DNA from: Aureimonas sp. OT7
Lineage (GTDB): Bacteria > Pseudomonadota > Alphaproteobacteria > Rhizobiales > Rhizobiaceae
Assembly (NCBI RefSeq): GCF_014844055.1
Contig: NZ_CP062167.1
Span: 248,001 to 312,000, forward strand
Reading direction: 5' to 3'
Length of the DNA: 64,000 bases
Position 1 is the first letter of the stretch, and each line of letters opens with the position of its first letter. Positions 11,180 to 20,340 of the stretch are shown here, in pieces. The notes under the pieces are model-generated. The model had not been told where the DNA came from. It searched no databases and saw only the letters and a program-made list of their open reading frames with translations. The translations under genes were made by a program, and so were the position numbers.

Positions 11180-11974
11180 TTGAGCAACGGCAACGGCCCG
11201 GTCGCCGCACTGGACTGCGAGGGCGTCAGCCGCTGGTTCGGCGGCCTGCATGCCCTGCGCGAGGTGACCCTGTCGATCGCGCCCGGCGAAATCTTCGGTC
11301 TTGTCGGACCGAACGGGTCCGGCAAGACGACCCTCGTCAATGCCGTCACCGGCTTCTACCCGCCGCAGAAGGGCGCGATCCGCCTGTCGGGCCGGGAGAT
11401 CACCGGTATGCGTCCGCACAGGATCGCGCGGGCGGGCGTCGCCCGCACCTTCCAGAACGTGGCGCTGTTCCGGGGCATGAGCGTCGTCGACAATATCCTC
11501 ATGGGCCGGCACATCTTCATGCGGCCGAGCGCCCTTTCCGCCCTGTTCTATCCGTTCGCGGCGCAGCCGGCCGAGATCGCCAACCGCCGCAAGGTGGAGG
11601 ACATCATCGACCTCCTGCAACTCGAGAGCGTGCGCGACGAGCATGTCGATACGATCCCGCTCGGCTTGCAGAAGCGGGTTGAGCTGGCGCGCGCACTGGC
11701 GGCGGAGCCGCGCTTCCTCGTGCTGGACGAACCGATGGCCGGCATGAACCAGGAAGAAAAGGAGTACATGGTCCGCTTCATCCTCGACGCGCGGGACGAG
11801 CTGGGGCTGACCGTCCTTCTGATCGAGCATCATCTGGACGTCGTCACCGCCATCTGCGACCGCGTCGCGGTGCTGAACAACGGCACCAAGATCGCCGAAG
11901 GTCCGTCGCGGGAGGCGATGAGCGACCCGGCCGTGGTGGCCGCCTATATCGGGGGCTTACGCGATGCCGCTTGA
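11180..11974 (+). CDS. livG: Branched-chain-type ABC transporter ATP-binding protein (LivG-like)
   Basis: A 264-residue ATPase with Walker A GPNGSGKTT, Walker B FLVLDEPMAG and the switch His in LIEHHLDVV. The start is a TTG at 11180, chosen for the GGGAGGG at 11169-11174; no in-frame ATG fits. The ABC signature, usually LSxGQ, reads PLGLQKRVELARAL, a departure from the textbook motif. Together with LivF (17124) it would power the importer. Its end overlaps the following CoA ligase by 11 bases, so importer and ligase are translated together. Confidence 0.92.
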   Translation: MSNGNGPVAALDCEGVSRWFGGLHALREVTLSIAPGEIFGLVGPNGSGKTTLVNAVTGFYPPQKGAIRLSGREITGMRPHRIARAGVARTFQNVALFRGMSVVDNILMGRHIFMRPSALSALFYPFAAQPAEIANRRKVEDIIDLLQLESVRDEHVDTIPLGLQKRVELARALAAEPRFLVLDEPMAGMNQEEKEYMVRFILDARDELGLTVLLIEHHLDVVTAICDRVAVLNNGTKIAEGPSREAMSDPAVVAAYIGGLRDAA

Positions 11975-13886
11975 GACCGACAAGTCCGATCATCTCATCG
12001 CCCTTCTCGCCCGGAATGCGGAACGCCATGGAGGCGAGGTCGCGCTGATGGAGCGCGACATGGGCATATGGCAGGAATGGACCTGGCGCGCCTATTGCGA
12101 CCATGTGCTGTCGCTGGCCGCGGGCTTCGAGGCGGCGGGCGTCAAGGCGGGCGACATCGTGCTGGTCATCGGCGACAATCGCCGTGCCCTGTATGCGGCC
12201 ATGCTGGCGCTGATCGCCCTGCGCGCCATCCCGTCACCCGCCTATTCCGACGTGAATGCCGACGAGCTGTCCGGCCAGGTCGGGCGCGAGGGTATCACGA
12301 TCGCCGTCGCGGAAGACCAGGAGCAGGTCGACAAGCTGATGCAGGTGCGGCAGGCCAACCCTGCCCTCGCGCTGATCGCCTATGACGATCCGCGCGGCCT
12401 GAAGGGGCATGAGCCGGCCGGCGTCGTCGCGCTGGCGACGCTGGTGGAGCAAGGGGCGCGGCGGCTGGACGCCGAGGCAGGCCTGCGCGAGGCGTTGGTG
12501 GCTCGTCCGCAAGCCGGCGATATCGCCGTCCTGCTCCACTCGTCCGGCACGACGGGCGTGCCGAAGGGCGTTCCGCTGCGCCATTCCCATGTTCTGAGCG
12601 GGGTGCGTAACGCCGCCAATGCCGGCTATTTCGGCGAGGGCGAAGTGCACATGGCCTATCTGCCCATGGCCTGGGTGGGCGATTTCATCTTTTCCATCGG
12701 GGCGGCGCTGGCGCTGCGCTTCAAGGTCGCCATACCCGAACGGCAGGAGACCGCCCTCCACGACCTGCGCGAGATCGCGCCGACGATCTATTTTTCGTCG
12801 CCGCGCGCTTGGTCGGCGATGCTGACGCGCATTCAGGTCGGCATGCAGGAATCCACGAAGCTGAAACGCGCTCTGTTCGATCACTTCACCGGCTTCGCCG
12901 TCGCCACCGAGCGCAAGCGGCTCGACGGCCGGCAGCCCGGTATCGGAGCGCGCCTGCACTGGTGGCTCGGGCGGGTCCTCGTCTTCGCCCCGCTGCTCGA
13001 CCAGCTCGGACTGTCCCGCGTGAAGCGCCCCTACACGGCCGGCGAGGCCATCGGCGAGGACGTATTCCTGTTCTTCCGCGCACTGGGCCTCAACCTTCGG
13101 CAGTTCTACGGCCAGACCGAGAATTGCGCGCTCGCCGTCGCCCAGTCGCCGGGCGACCTCAAGCTGCATACGGTCGGCCGCCCCTTCCCGGGCGTGGAGA
13201 TCCGCATCGCCGATGATGGCGAGATCCTGATGCGCGGCGGGAACGTGTTCGACGGCTACCACCAGAACGAGACGGCCAGCGCCGAGGCCATCCGCGACGG
13301 CTGGCTGCACACCGGCGACGCAGGACATATGGAGCCCGACGGCCAGCTCGTCGTCCTGGGGCGTGTGTCGGAGGTCGTCCATGCCGGCAACGGAGAGCGC
13401 TATATCCCGACCTATATCGAGAACCGCATGAAGTTCTCGCAGTATATCAAGGATGCCTGCATCATCGGCGAAGGGCGGCCCTATCTGTCCGCGCTGGTCA
13501 GCATCGATTTCGACGCCGCGGGCCATTACGCGCAGGAACACGGCATCGCATACACCTCCTATGCCGACCTGTCGCAGAAGCCGGAAATCGCGCAGCTGGT
13601 GCGCGGCGTCATCGCCGCGGTCAACAAGCGCCTTCCCGAAAACCTCGCCATCCGCCGCTTTGTGAACCTGCACAAGGAGTTCGACCCCGACGACGGCGAG
13701 GTGACCCGTACGCGCAAGCTGCGGCGCAACGTCATCGACGCGAATTACGCGCCCATCATCGCCGCGCTCTACGAAGACGGGGACGAAATCCTGTACGAGG
13801 CGCGCGTGACATACGAAACGGGCGCGGAAGGCACGCTCAGCCGCCGATTGGCGCTGGTTGGCGTCGACAACCGGGAGAGCGCCTGA
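11964..13886 (+). CDS. AMP-forming acyl-CoA ligase (long-chain/FadD-type)
   Basis: This 640-residue adenylate-forming enzyme activates a carboxylic acid to its CoA ester through an acyl-AMP. The ATP-binding loop LLHSSGTTGVPKGVPLRHSH, the YGQTENCALA segment and the hinge/ADP region GWLHTGDAGHMEPDGQLVVLGR are all present. The size and internal insert match the long-chain type rather than acetyl-CoA synthetase. It lies between ATPase and permease genes of an ABC importer, overlapping livG by 11 bases and livH by one. This implies that the imported solute, not a free cytoplasmic fatty acid, is the substrate. The acid is unknown; a branched or aromatic acid is plausible given the adjacent liu operon. 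Confidence 0.92.
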   Translation: MPLETDKSDHLIALLARNAERHGGEVALMERDMGIWQEWTWRAYCDHVLSLAAGFEAAGVKAGDIVLVIGDNRRALYAAMLALIALRAIPSPAYSDVNADELSGQVGREGITIAVAEDQEQVDKLMQVRQANPALALIAYDDPRGLKGHEPAGVVALATLVEQGARRLDAEAGLREALVARPQAGDIAVLLHSSGTTGVPKGVPLRHSHVLSGVRNAANAGYFGEGEVHMAYLPMAWVGDFIFSIGAALALRFKVAIPERQETALHDLREIAPTIYFSSPRAWSAMLTRIQVGMQESTKLKRALFDHFTGFAVATERKRLDGRQPGIGARLHWWLGRVLVFAPLLDQLGLSRVKRPYTAGEAIGEDVFLFFRALGLNLRQFYGQTENCALAVAQSPGDLKLHTVGRPFPGVEIRIADDGEILMRGGNVFDGYHQNETASAEAIRDGWLHTGDAGHMEPDGQLVVLGRVSEVVHAGNGERYIPTYIENRMKFSQYIKDACIIGEGRPYLSALVSIDFDAAGHYAQEHGIAYTSYADLSQKPEIAQLVRGVIAAVNKRLPENLAIRRFVNLHKEFDPDDGEVTRTRKLRRNVIDANYAPIIAALYEDGDEILYEARVTYETGAEGTLSRRLALVGVDNRESA

Positions 13887-14764
13887 TGGAGTATTTCGTC
13901 GAACTGTTGGTCAACGGCGCGCTGACGGGGCTGATGTACAGCCTCGTCGCCCTCGGTATCGTGCTCATCTACAAATCGGCCGGCGTGCCGAACCTTGCGC
14001 AGGGCGCCATCGTCATGACGGCTGCCTATGCCGTCTGGCTGCTGGTCGGGGCGGGGCTGCCGCTGTACGCCGCGATCGCGCTGGCGGCCGTTCTCATGTT
14101 CGCCCTCGGCCTCGCCGTCGAGCGGCTGCTCCTGCGGCGCATGGTGGGCCAGCCCATCATCATGGTCGTCATGCTGACGCTGGGGCTGGAAATTTTCCTG
14201 CGCGGCTTCGGCCCCGGCCTTCTGGGCGCCGGGCCGAAATCGCTCGACATCGGGATCGGCCTTGCGCCCGTGATCATAGGCGATGTCTTCATCAACCGCG
14301 CCTATCTCATCGGCGGCGTGGTTGCGCTGGTCATGGTGGCCGCCTCGCTTCTGTTCTTCCGCACCCGCCTCGGCACCAAATTGCGCGCCGTTTCGGACGA
14401 TCATGTCTCGTCCTGGGCGGTGGGCATCTCCGTCGAGAAGGCCATCGGCATCTCGTGGGGGCTTGCCGGCGTGTCGGCCGTCGCCGCCGGCGTGCTGTGG
14501 GGCTCGGTCCAGAGCATCGACTGGACCCTCTCGGCATTGCTGTTTCCGGCGGTCGCCGTGGTGATCCTGGGCGGGGTCGACTCCATCTGGGGCGTGCTCG
14601 TGGGCGGTCTCGTCGTCGGCATCCTCGGCTCGGTCATCCCGGGCTATCTCGACAGCATGGTCGGCGGCGGCACACGCGATGTCGTCACCTCGCTCGTCAT
14701 CCTCCTGACCATCATGATCCGGCCTTACGGCATCTTCGGCCGCGAGAATATCGAGAGGATCTGA
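13886..14764 (+). CDS. livH: Branched-chain-type ABC transporter permease (LivH-like)
   Basis: A 292-residue integral membrane protein of the LivH type with about eight hydrophobic segments. It has the family opening LVNGALTGLMYSLVALGIVLIYKSAGVPNLAQG and the cytoplasmic coupling loop RTRLGTKLRAVSDD. It starts on the TGATG overlap with the ligase. It forms the inner-membrane channel with LivM. Members of this family carry branched amino acids but also amides, urea and aromatic or short-chain acids, so the solute is open. Confidence 0.92.
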   Translation: MEYFVELLVNGALTGLMYSLVALGIVLIYKSAGVPNLAQGAIVMTAAYAVWLLVGAGLPLYAAIALAAVLMFALGLAVERLLLRRMVGQPIIMVVMLTLGLEIFLRGFGPGLLGAGPKSLDIGIGLAPVIIGDVFINRAYLIGGVVALVMVAASLLFFRTRLGTKLRAVSDDHVSSWAVGISVEKAIGISWGLAGVSAVAAGVLWGSVQSIDWTLSALLFPAVAVVILGGVDSIWGVLVGGLVVGILGSVIPGYLDSMVGGGTRDVVTSLVILLTIMIRPYGIFGRENIERI

Positions 14765-14768
14765 GTCC

Positions 14769-15842
14769 ATGTTCTACCGTCTCGCGGGCGTCCACCACAC
14801 CAGCTACAGATCGGCCATGCGGCTCTGGCCGGTTCCCGCGGATCGCTGGCAGGTGCTGGCCATCCTGGCCCTGGCGCTCGCCGCCCCCTTTTTCCTGTCC
14901 AGCCTGCACCTCGGCTCCTATGTGCTGCCCTGGCTGATCTGGAGCGCGGCCAGCCTTTCGCTGACGCTTCTGATGGGATTTGCCGGACAACTGCATTTCG
15001 GCTTCGCCGCCGTCATGGCCATCGGCGCCTATACCTCCATCCACCTGACGCGGGCCGGCCTGCCCTTCGAGCTGGCGCTGCTCGGCGCGGGCCTCGTCTC
15101 GGCGGTCATCGGCTGCATCTTCGGCGCGGCCGCATTGCGGGTGAAGGGGCTGTACCTCGTCATGGCGACACTGGCCATGCAGTATCTGGTGGACTGGGTC
15201 ATCATCAACGTGCCGGTGATCTCGGGCGGCGCGCAGGCGACGCTGCAGACACCGTCGGTCAGTCTGTTCTTCATCCCCCTGGACGGGCCGCTCTCGCGCT
15301 ATTACGCCGCGCTCGCCTGGACGGTGGTCGTGACGCTGTTCCTGCTCAACGTGCAACGCAGCGCGTTTGGGCGGGCCCTCGTCGCCATCCGCGAAAAGGA
15401 TTTCGCGGCCGCCGTCATCGGCGTCGACCCGTTCCGCACCAAGCTCGGGGCATTCTTCACCTCGTCCTTCCTGGGCGGCGTTTCGGGCGCGGTCCTGGCC
15501 TTCTGCTACTATCGGGCCGTCACGCCGGAGCAGTTCAGCTTCAACATCTCCATCCAGCTCGTCGCCATGGTGCTGGTGGGCGGTCTCGGCAGCGTCATCG
15601 GCGCCTTCTTCGGCGCCGGGTTCGTGCTCCTGCTGCCCATCATCCTCACCAACATCGCGGCCGAGCTGTCGGCGGCCGGCTGGCTGCAGGTATCCGCCAA
15701 CCTGCTCGCCCACCTGCCCCTGATGGTCTACGGCGCGCTCATCGTCGGCTTCCTCGTCTTCGAGCCGCTGGGCCTTGCCAAGATCTACGACAATATCCGC
15801 AACACCTTGCTCGTCTGGCCATTCCGCCACGCGAAAAACTAG
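14769..15842 (+). CDS. livM: Branched-chain-type ABC transporter permease (LivM-like)
   Basis: A 357-residue permease with the LivM signature LTLLMGFAGQLHFGFAAVMAIGAY and a coupling loop RSAFGRALVAIREKDFAAAVIGVD. An N-terminal extension of about 25 residues precedes the first membrane segment. GAGAGGA sits before ATG 14769, four bases after livH ends. It pairs with LivH as the channel. A strong hairpin (15842-15864) separates it from the binding-protein gene. Confidence 0.92.
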   Translation: MFYRLAGVHHTSYRSAMRLWPVPADRWQVLAILALALAAPFFLSSLHLGSYVLPWLIWSAASLSLTLLMGFAGQLHFGFAAVMAIGAYTSIHLTRAGLPFELALLGAGLVSAVIGCIFGAAALRVKGLYLVMATLAMQYLVDWVIINVPVISGGAQATLQTPSVSLFFIPLDGPLSRYYAALAWTVVVTLFLLNVQRSAFGRALVAIREKDFAAAVIGVDPFRTKLGAFFTSSFLGGVSGAVLAFCYYRAVTPEQFSFNISIQLVAMVLVGGLGSVIGAFFGAGFVLLLPIILTNIAAELSAAGWLQVSANLLAHLPLMVYGALIVGFLVFEPLGLAKIYDNIRNTLLVWPFRHAKN

Positions 15843-15864
15843 CCGGCCGGCAACACGGGCCGGC
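15842..15864 (+). repeat. Intercistronic hairpin between livM and the binding-protein gene
   Basis: GCCGGCC (15842-15848) pairs with GGCCGGC (15858-15864) around a 9-base loop, immediately before the GGGAGGAA ribosome site of the binding-protein gene. There is no T-tract. Such hairpins often protect the abundant binding-protein message; that role is inferred. Confidence 0.5.
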
Positions 15865-15884
15865 ATCTGGGAGGAACCGCAATC

Positions 15885-17120
15885 ATGTCCATGAGGAAGC
15901 TTCTGTCGGCAGGGCTTGCCGCCATCGCGCTCCTGACCGGCCCGGCCGCCGCACAGGAGCCGGTCAAGTTCGGCCTGCTTCAGGATTTCACGGCGGTCTA
16001 TACGTTCGTGACCGGAGAGTACAACCAGGGCCAGCGCGACTACCTGACCCTCGTCAACGAGGAAGGCGGCATCGACGGCACCACTTTCGAGGCCATCGTG
16101 CGCGATACGGGCAACCAGCCGCAGCGCGGCATTGAAGCCTATAACCGGGCGCGCGACGAAGGGGCGATCCTGTTCGACTTCCTGTCGACGCCCGTTTCCC
16201 GGGCCATCGTCCCCTCTGCATTGCAGGACAAGGTCGTGATGATCACGCCCGTGCACGGGCGCGGCGACGCTTCCGACGGAGAGACATTCCCCTACGTCTT
16301 CCCGGTCATGGCCACCTACTGGTCGCAGGCCGCGATCCTGGCGAAATGGATCGAGGACAATGGCGGGCTCGAAGGCAAGAAGATCGCCCTGGTACACATC
16401 GACTCGCCCTTCGGGCGCGAGCCGATTCCCGTGCTCCAGGACCTTGCGTCGGACAAGAATTTCGAGCTCCGCACCTTTGCCTATGCCAGCCCCGGCAACG
16501 AACAGACGTCCACCTGGACGGAGGTGCGCCGCTATCGGCCGGACTACGCCATCATCTGGGGTGCCGGCGGCGGACAGGCCGTATCGGTGCGCGAGGCGGT
16601 GCGCAACGGCATCCCGCCCGAGAACATCATGTCGGTCGTCTGGCTTGCCGAAACGGATGCCAACACCGTCGGCGCTGACACGATGGTGGGCGTCAAGCGT
16701 TTCGAGGCCGTCGCACCCGGCATGGATACGCCGATCCTGCAGCGCATCAAGGAAAAGGTCGTCGACACCGGCAAGGGTGCGGGCGACGCGGCCAAGGTCG
16801 GCTCGTCCTATTACAATCTCGGAGTCGCCACCATGGCGGTCGCGGTGGAGGCTGCGCGCCTTGCTTTGGCCGAAGGCGATGGCCCGCTGACGGGCGAGCG
16901 GCTGAAGGATGGGTTCCAGAAAATCTCCGGCTTCGACGCCGAAGGCCTGATGCCCCCGATCACCATCACCGCGCAGGACCATCAGGGCGGCGGCATGGGC
17001 CGCGTATCGCAATGGAACGGAACCGCCTTCGAGCCCGTGGGCGAGTGGGGCAACGCCTACCCGGACATCGTCCAGAAGGAGATCGACGAAGGGGCGGCGG
17101 GCTTCCGCGAAGGGCGCTGA
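15885..17120 (+). CDS. Periplasmic substrate-binding protein of the ABC importer
   Basis: A 411-residue secreted protein. The first 24 residues form a signal peptide ending AAAQ, followed by EPVKFGLLQDFTAVYTFVTG, a type I periplasmic binding fold related to LivK/amide-binding proteins. GGGAGGAACC gives a strong ribosome site before ATG 15885; ATG 15891 is a weaker alternative. The protein is longer than LivK (about 370) and lacks obvious amino-acid-binding motifs I can name. Location in an operon with two CoA ligases argues for a carboxylic-acid ligand. Confidence 0.9.
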   Translation: MSMRKLLSAGLAAIALLTGPAAAQEPVKFGLLQDFTAVYTFVTGEYNQGQRDYLTLVNEEGGIDGTTFEAIVRDTGNQPQRGIEAYNRARDEGAILFDFLSTPVSRAIVPSALQDKVVMITPVHGRGDASDGETFPYVFPVMATYWSQAAILAKWIEDNGGLEGKKIALVHIDSPFGREPIPVLQDLASDKNFELRTFAYASPGNEQTSTWTEVRRYRPDYAIIWGAGGGQAVSVREAVRNGIPPENIMSVVWLAETDANTVGADTMVGVKRFEAVAPGMDTPILQRIKEKVVDTGKGAGDAAKVGSSYYNLGVATMAVAVEAARLALAEGDGPLTGERLKDGFQKISGFDAEGLMPPITITAQDHQGGGMGRVSQWNGTAFEPVGEWGNAYPDIVQKEIDEGAAGFREGR

Positions 17121-17123
17121 ACC

Positions 17124-17915
<792 letters not shown>

Positions 17916-17925
17916 GGGTGGGCTG

Positions 17926-19152
17926 ATGTGGCGTTTCGACCCCGATCTGGAAGGGCGCAGGCCGGAGACCCGGCAGGCGGAGCAATTCCTGCATCTGCGC
18001 GCGCTCCTGTCGCGCGCGATGGCCGAGGCGCCGGGCTGGCGGCAACGGCTTGCCGGCATCGACCTGGACGGAATCGTCGCGCCGCCGGACCTTGCGCGCC
18101 TGCCATTGCTGCGCAAGTCGGACCTGCCGGCATTGCAACAGGCCGATCCACCCTTCGGCGGCCTGACCCTGTCGAAGCCCGGACGTCTCGCAAGGTTGTA
18201 TCTGTCGCCCGGCCCGATCGCCGATCCCGAAGGGTCCGGGCCCGACTGGTGGGGCGCGGCGCGGGCCTTTCATGCCCTGGGCCTCAAGCCCGGCGACATC
18301 GTCCACAATGCGTTCTCCTACCACCTCACGCCGGCCGGGACGATGTTCGAAAGCGGCGCGCATGCACTGGGATGCGCCGTCATACCGGCGGGCACCGGCG
18401 GCACCGAAGGCCAGTTGGACGCCATGGCGCGCTTCCGGCCGACGGCCTATTGCGGCACGCCGGATTTCCTGAAGATCCTGATCGACAAGGCTGGGGAAAC
18501 GGCAAGGGACGTCAGCTTCCTGACACGAGCATTGGTGTCCGGCGCCGCCCTGCCGCCATCGCTGCGCGCCACGCTGGAAGGCCATGGGCTGACGGTTCGC
18601 CAGGCATTCGGCACGGCGGACCTCGGCATCGTGGCGTACGAGACAGGCGCGCCCGAACACGGCATGGTCGTGGGCGAGGACGTGATCGTGGAGATCGTCG
18701 CGCCGGGCACCGGGGAGCCGCTGCCGGACGGCGAGGTGGGCGAACTGGTGATCACGCGGCTGAACGCCGACTATCCGCTGTTCCGCTTCGCTACCGGCGA
18801 CCTGTCCGCCTTCATGACGGAGCCCGTGCCGGACGGCCGGACCAACCGGCGCATCCGTGGCTGGATGGGGCGTGCCGACCAGGCGACCAAGGTGCGCGGC
18901 ATGTTCGTGCGGCCGGAGCAGATCGCCGAGATCGGCCGGCGACACCCCGGCCTGAAGCGGCTGCGGCTCGTGGTCAGCCGTACCGACGAACGGGACGAGA
19001 TGCGGCTTCTTGCCGAAAGCGCGGAGACGGGCATCGACGCCGCATTGCGCGAGACGCTTGCCGATGTGACGAAGCTCAAGGGTGCGGTCTCCATCGTCGC
19101 GCCCGGCACGCTGCCGCAGGACGGCAAGGTTATCTCCGACGAACGCGGATAG
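17926..19152 (+). CDS. Phenylacetate-CoA ligase-like adenylate-forming enzyme
   Basis: A 408-residue PaaK-like protein with PFGGLTL, HNAFSYHLTPAGTMFESGAHALG, the TAYCGTPDFLKIL segment, RQAFGTADLGI and the C-terminal RGWMGRADQATKVRGMFVRPEQI. The usual SGTTG phosphate loop is replaced by YLSPGPIADPEG, as seen in PaaK relatives tied to Liv-type importers. ATG 17926 gives the family N-terminus. It ends the importer operon, about 95 bases before ada. It probably makes an aryl- or branched acyl-CoA; whether it duplicates or complements the ligase at 11964 is unknown. Confidence 0.85.
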   Translation: MWRFDPDLEGRRPETRQAEQFLHLRALLSRAMAEAPGWRQRLAGIDLDGIVAPPDLARLPLLRKSDLPALQQADPPFGGLTLSKPGRLARLYLSPGPIADPEGSGPDWWGAARAFHALGLKPGDIVHNAFSYHLTPAGTMFESGAHALGCAVIPAGTGGTEGQLDAMARFRPTAYCGTPDFLKILIDKAGETARDVSFLTRALVSGAALPPSLRATLEGHGLTVRQAFGTADLGIVAYETGAPEHGMVVGEDVIVEIVAPGTGEPLPDGEVGELVITRLNADYPLFRFATGDLSAFMTEPVPDGRTNRRIRGWMGRADQATKVRGMFVRPEQIAEIGRRHPGLKRLRLVVSRTDERDEMRLLAESAETGIDAALRETLADVTKLKGAVSIVAPGTLPQDGKVISDERG

Positions 19153-19247
19153 GACCGCAAGAACCGGGATGCGGCGCGAAGGCCGGGCCGGCATTCTCAT
19201 GGCAGTCGACGATCGAAGGGGCTATCCTGCCCCGCAAGGAGACCGCC

Positions 19248-20306
19248 ATGTTGTCACGTGACGACGATCAATTCTGGCAGGCCGTGAAGATGCGCGACGC
19301 AGCCTTCGACGGCCGCTTCGTCTATGCCGTCCGCACGACCGGCGTCTACTGCCGCCCGTCCTGCGCCTCGCGCCCGAAGCGGCGCGAGAATGTGTCCTTC
19401 CACCCGGACGCTTCGGCCGCCGAGGCGGCCGGCTTCCGGGCCTGCCTTCGCTGCCGCCCGCACGAAACCCGGCCCGATGCCGCACTGGACGACATGGTCG
19501 CTGCGGCCTGCCAGCACATCGAGGCTGCCGAGACAGAGCCGACCCTGGCGCAGTTGTCGGCGGCGGCGGGCTACAGCCCCTTCCATTTCCAACGGCTGTT
19601 CAAGGATCGTATCGGGCTGACGCCGAAGCAATATGCGAAGGCACGCCGCAAGCTGCGGCTGCGCGACGGCCTTGCCGGCGCCGCATCGGTGACGGATGCC
19701 ATCTACGCGGCCGGCTATGGCGCCAGCTCGCGCGCCTATGATGACGGCGACGGGCTGGGCATGACGCCGCGAAGCTTTCTTCGGGGCGCCAGGGGCGAGC
19801 GTATCGTCCACGCTATGGCGCGCTCCAGCCTGGGCCCGCTGCTGGTGGCGGCGACTGCGCGCGGCATCTGCATGATCGAGTTCGGAGAAGAGCCCCTGTT
19901 GCTCCAGCGGCTTGCCGCGCGGTTTCCCGGCGCCGAACTGGCCGCCGGAGACGCGGCCTTTGCCGATCTCGTCGCGCGTGTCGTCGCCCTTGTGGATGCG
20001 CCGGGCTCGACCAGCGAAGGCCTGCCGCTGGATATCAGGGGTACTGCCTTCCAGGAGCGTGTCTGGCAGGCTCTGATGCGGATTCCCGCCGGGGAGACGG
20101 TCAGCTATGCCGGGCTTGCCGAGCGGATCGGCCGCCCCGGATCGGCGCGGGCCGTGGCACGGGCCTGTGCCGGCAATGGTATCGCGGTCGCAATACCCTG
20201 CCACCGCGTGGTCCGCGGCGATGGCGACATCTCCGGCTATCGCTGGGGGGTCGAGCGCAAGCGCGCCCTTCTGGACGCGGAGCGCCTCGCTTCGAAGCCC
20301 CGATAG
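19248..20306 (+). CDS. ada: Ada: methyl-phosphotriester/O6-methylguanine DNA repair protein and activator
   Basis: This 352-residue protein matches E. coli Ada (354) in length and order. The N-terminal zinc domain has Cys35, Cys39, Cys66 and Cys69 (TGVYCRPSCASRPKRR, CLRCRPHE). Cys35 is expected to take methyl groups from DNA phosphotriesters. An AraC-type helix-turn-helix follows (LAQLSAAAGYSPFHFQRLFK). The C-terminal methyltransferase carries IPCHRVV with active Cys318. Methylated Ada typically activates its own gene and other alkylation repair genes; no alkB or alkA lies next to it. AAGGAG precedes ATG 19248. The open frame extends upstream across the ligase gene but without homology. Confidence 0.96.
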   Translation: MLSRDDDQFWQAVKMRDAAFDGRFVYAVRTTGVYCRPSCASRPKRRENVSFHPDASAAEAAGFRACLRCRPHETRPDAALDDMVAAACQHIEAAETEPTLAQLSAAAGYSPFHFQRLFKDRIGLTPKQYAKARRKLRLRDGLAGAASVTDAIYAAGYGASSRAYDDGDGLGMTPRSFLRGARGERIVHAMARSSLGPLLVAATARGICMIEFGEEPLLLQRLAARFPGAELAAGDAAFADLVARVVALVDAPGSTSEGLPLDIRGTAFQERVWQALMRIPAGETVSYAGLAERIGRPGSARAVARACAGNGIAVAIPCHRVVRGDGDISGYRWGVERKRALLDAERLASKPR

Positions 20307-20324
20307 GAAGCGGCCGGCGCTGGC

Positions 20325-20340
20325 GGGGGCTTACGCCCCC
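20325..20340. terminator. Hairpin between convergent ada and RND genes
   Basis: GGGGGC (20325-20330), a TTAC loop and GCCCCC (20335-20340) form a six-pair GC stem in the convergent gap. The right half overlaps the last codons of the RND gene, whose TAA stop is in the loop. No T-tract follows on either strand, so it is a candidate bidirectional terminator of moderate strength. Confidence 0.5.
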
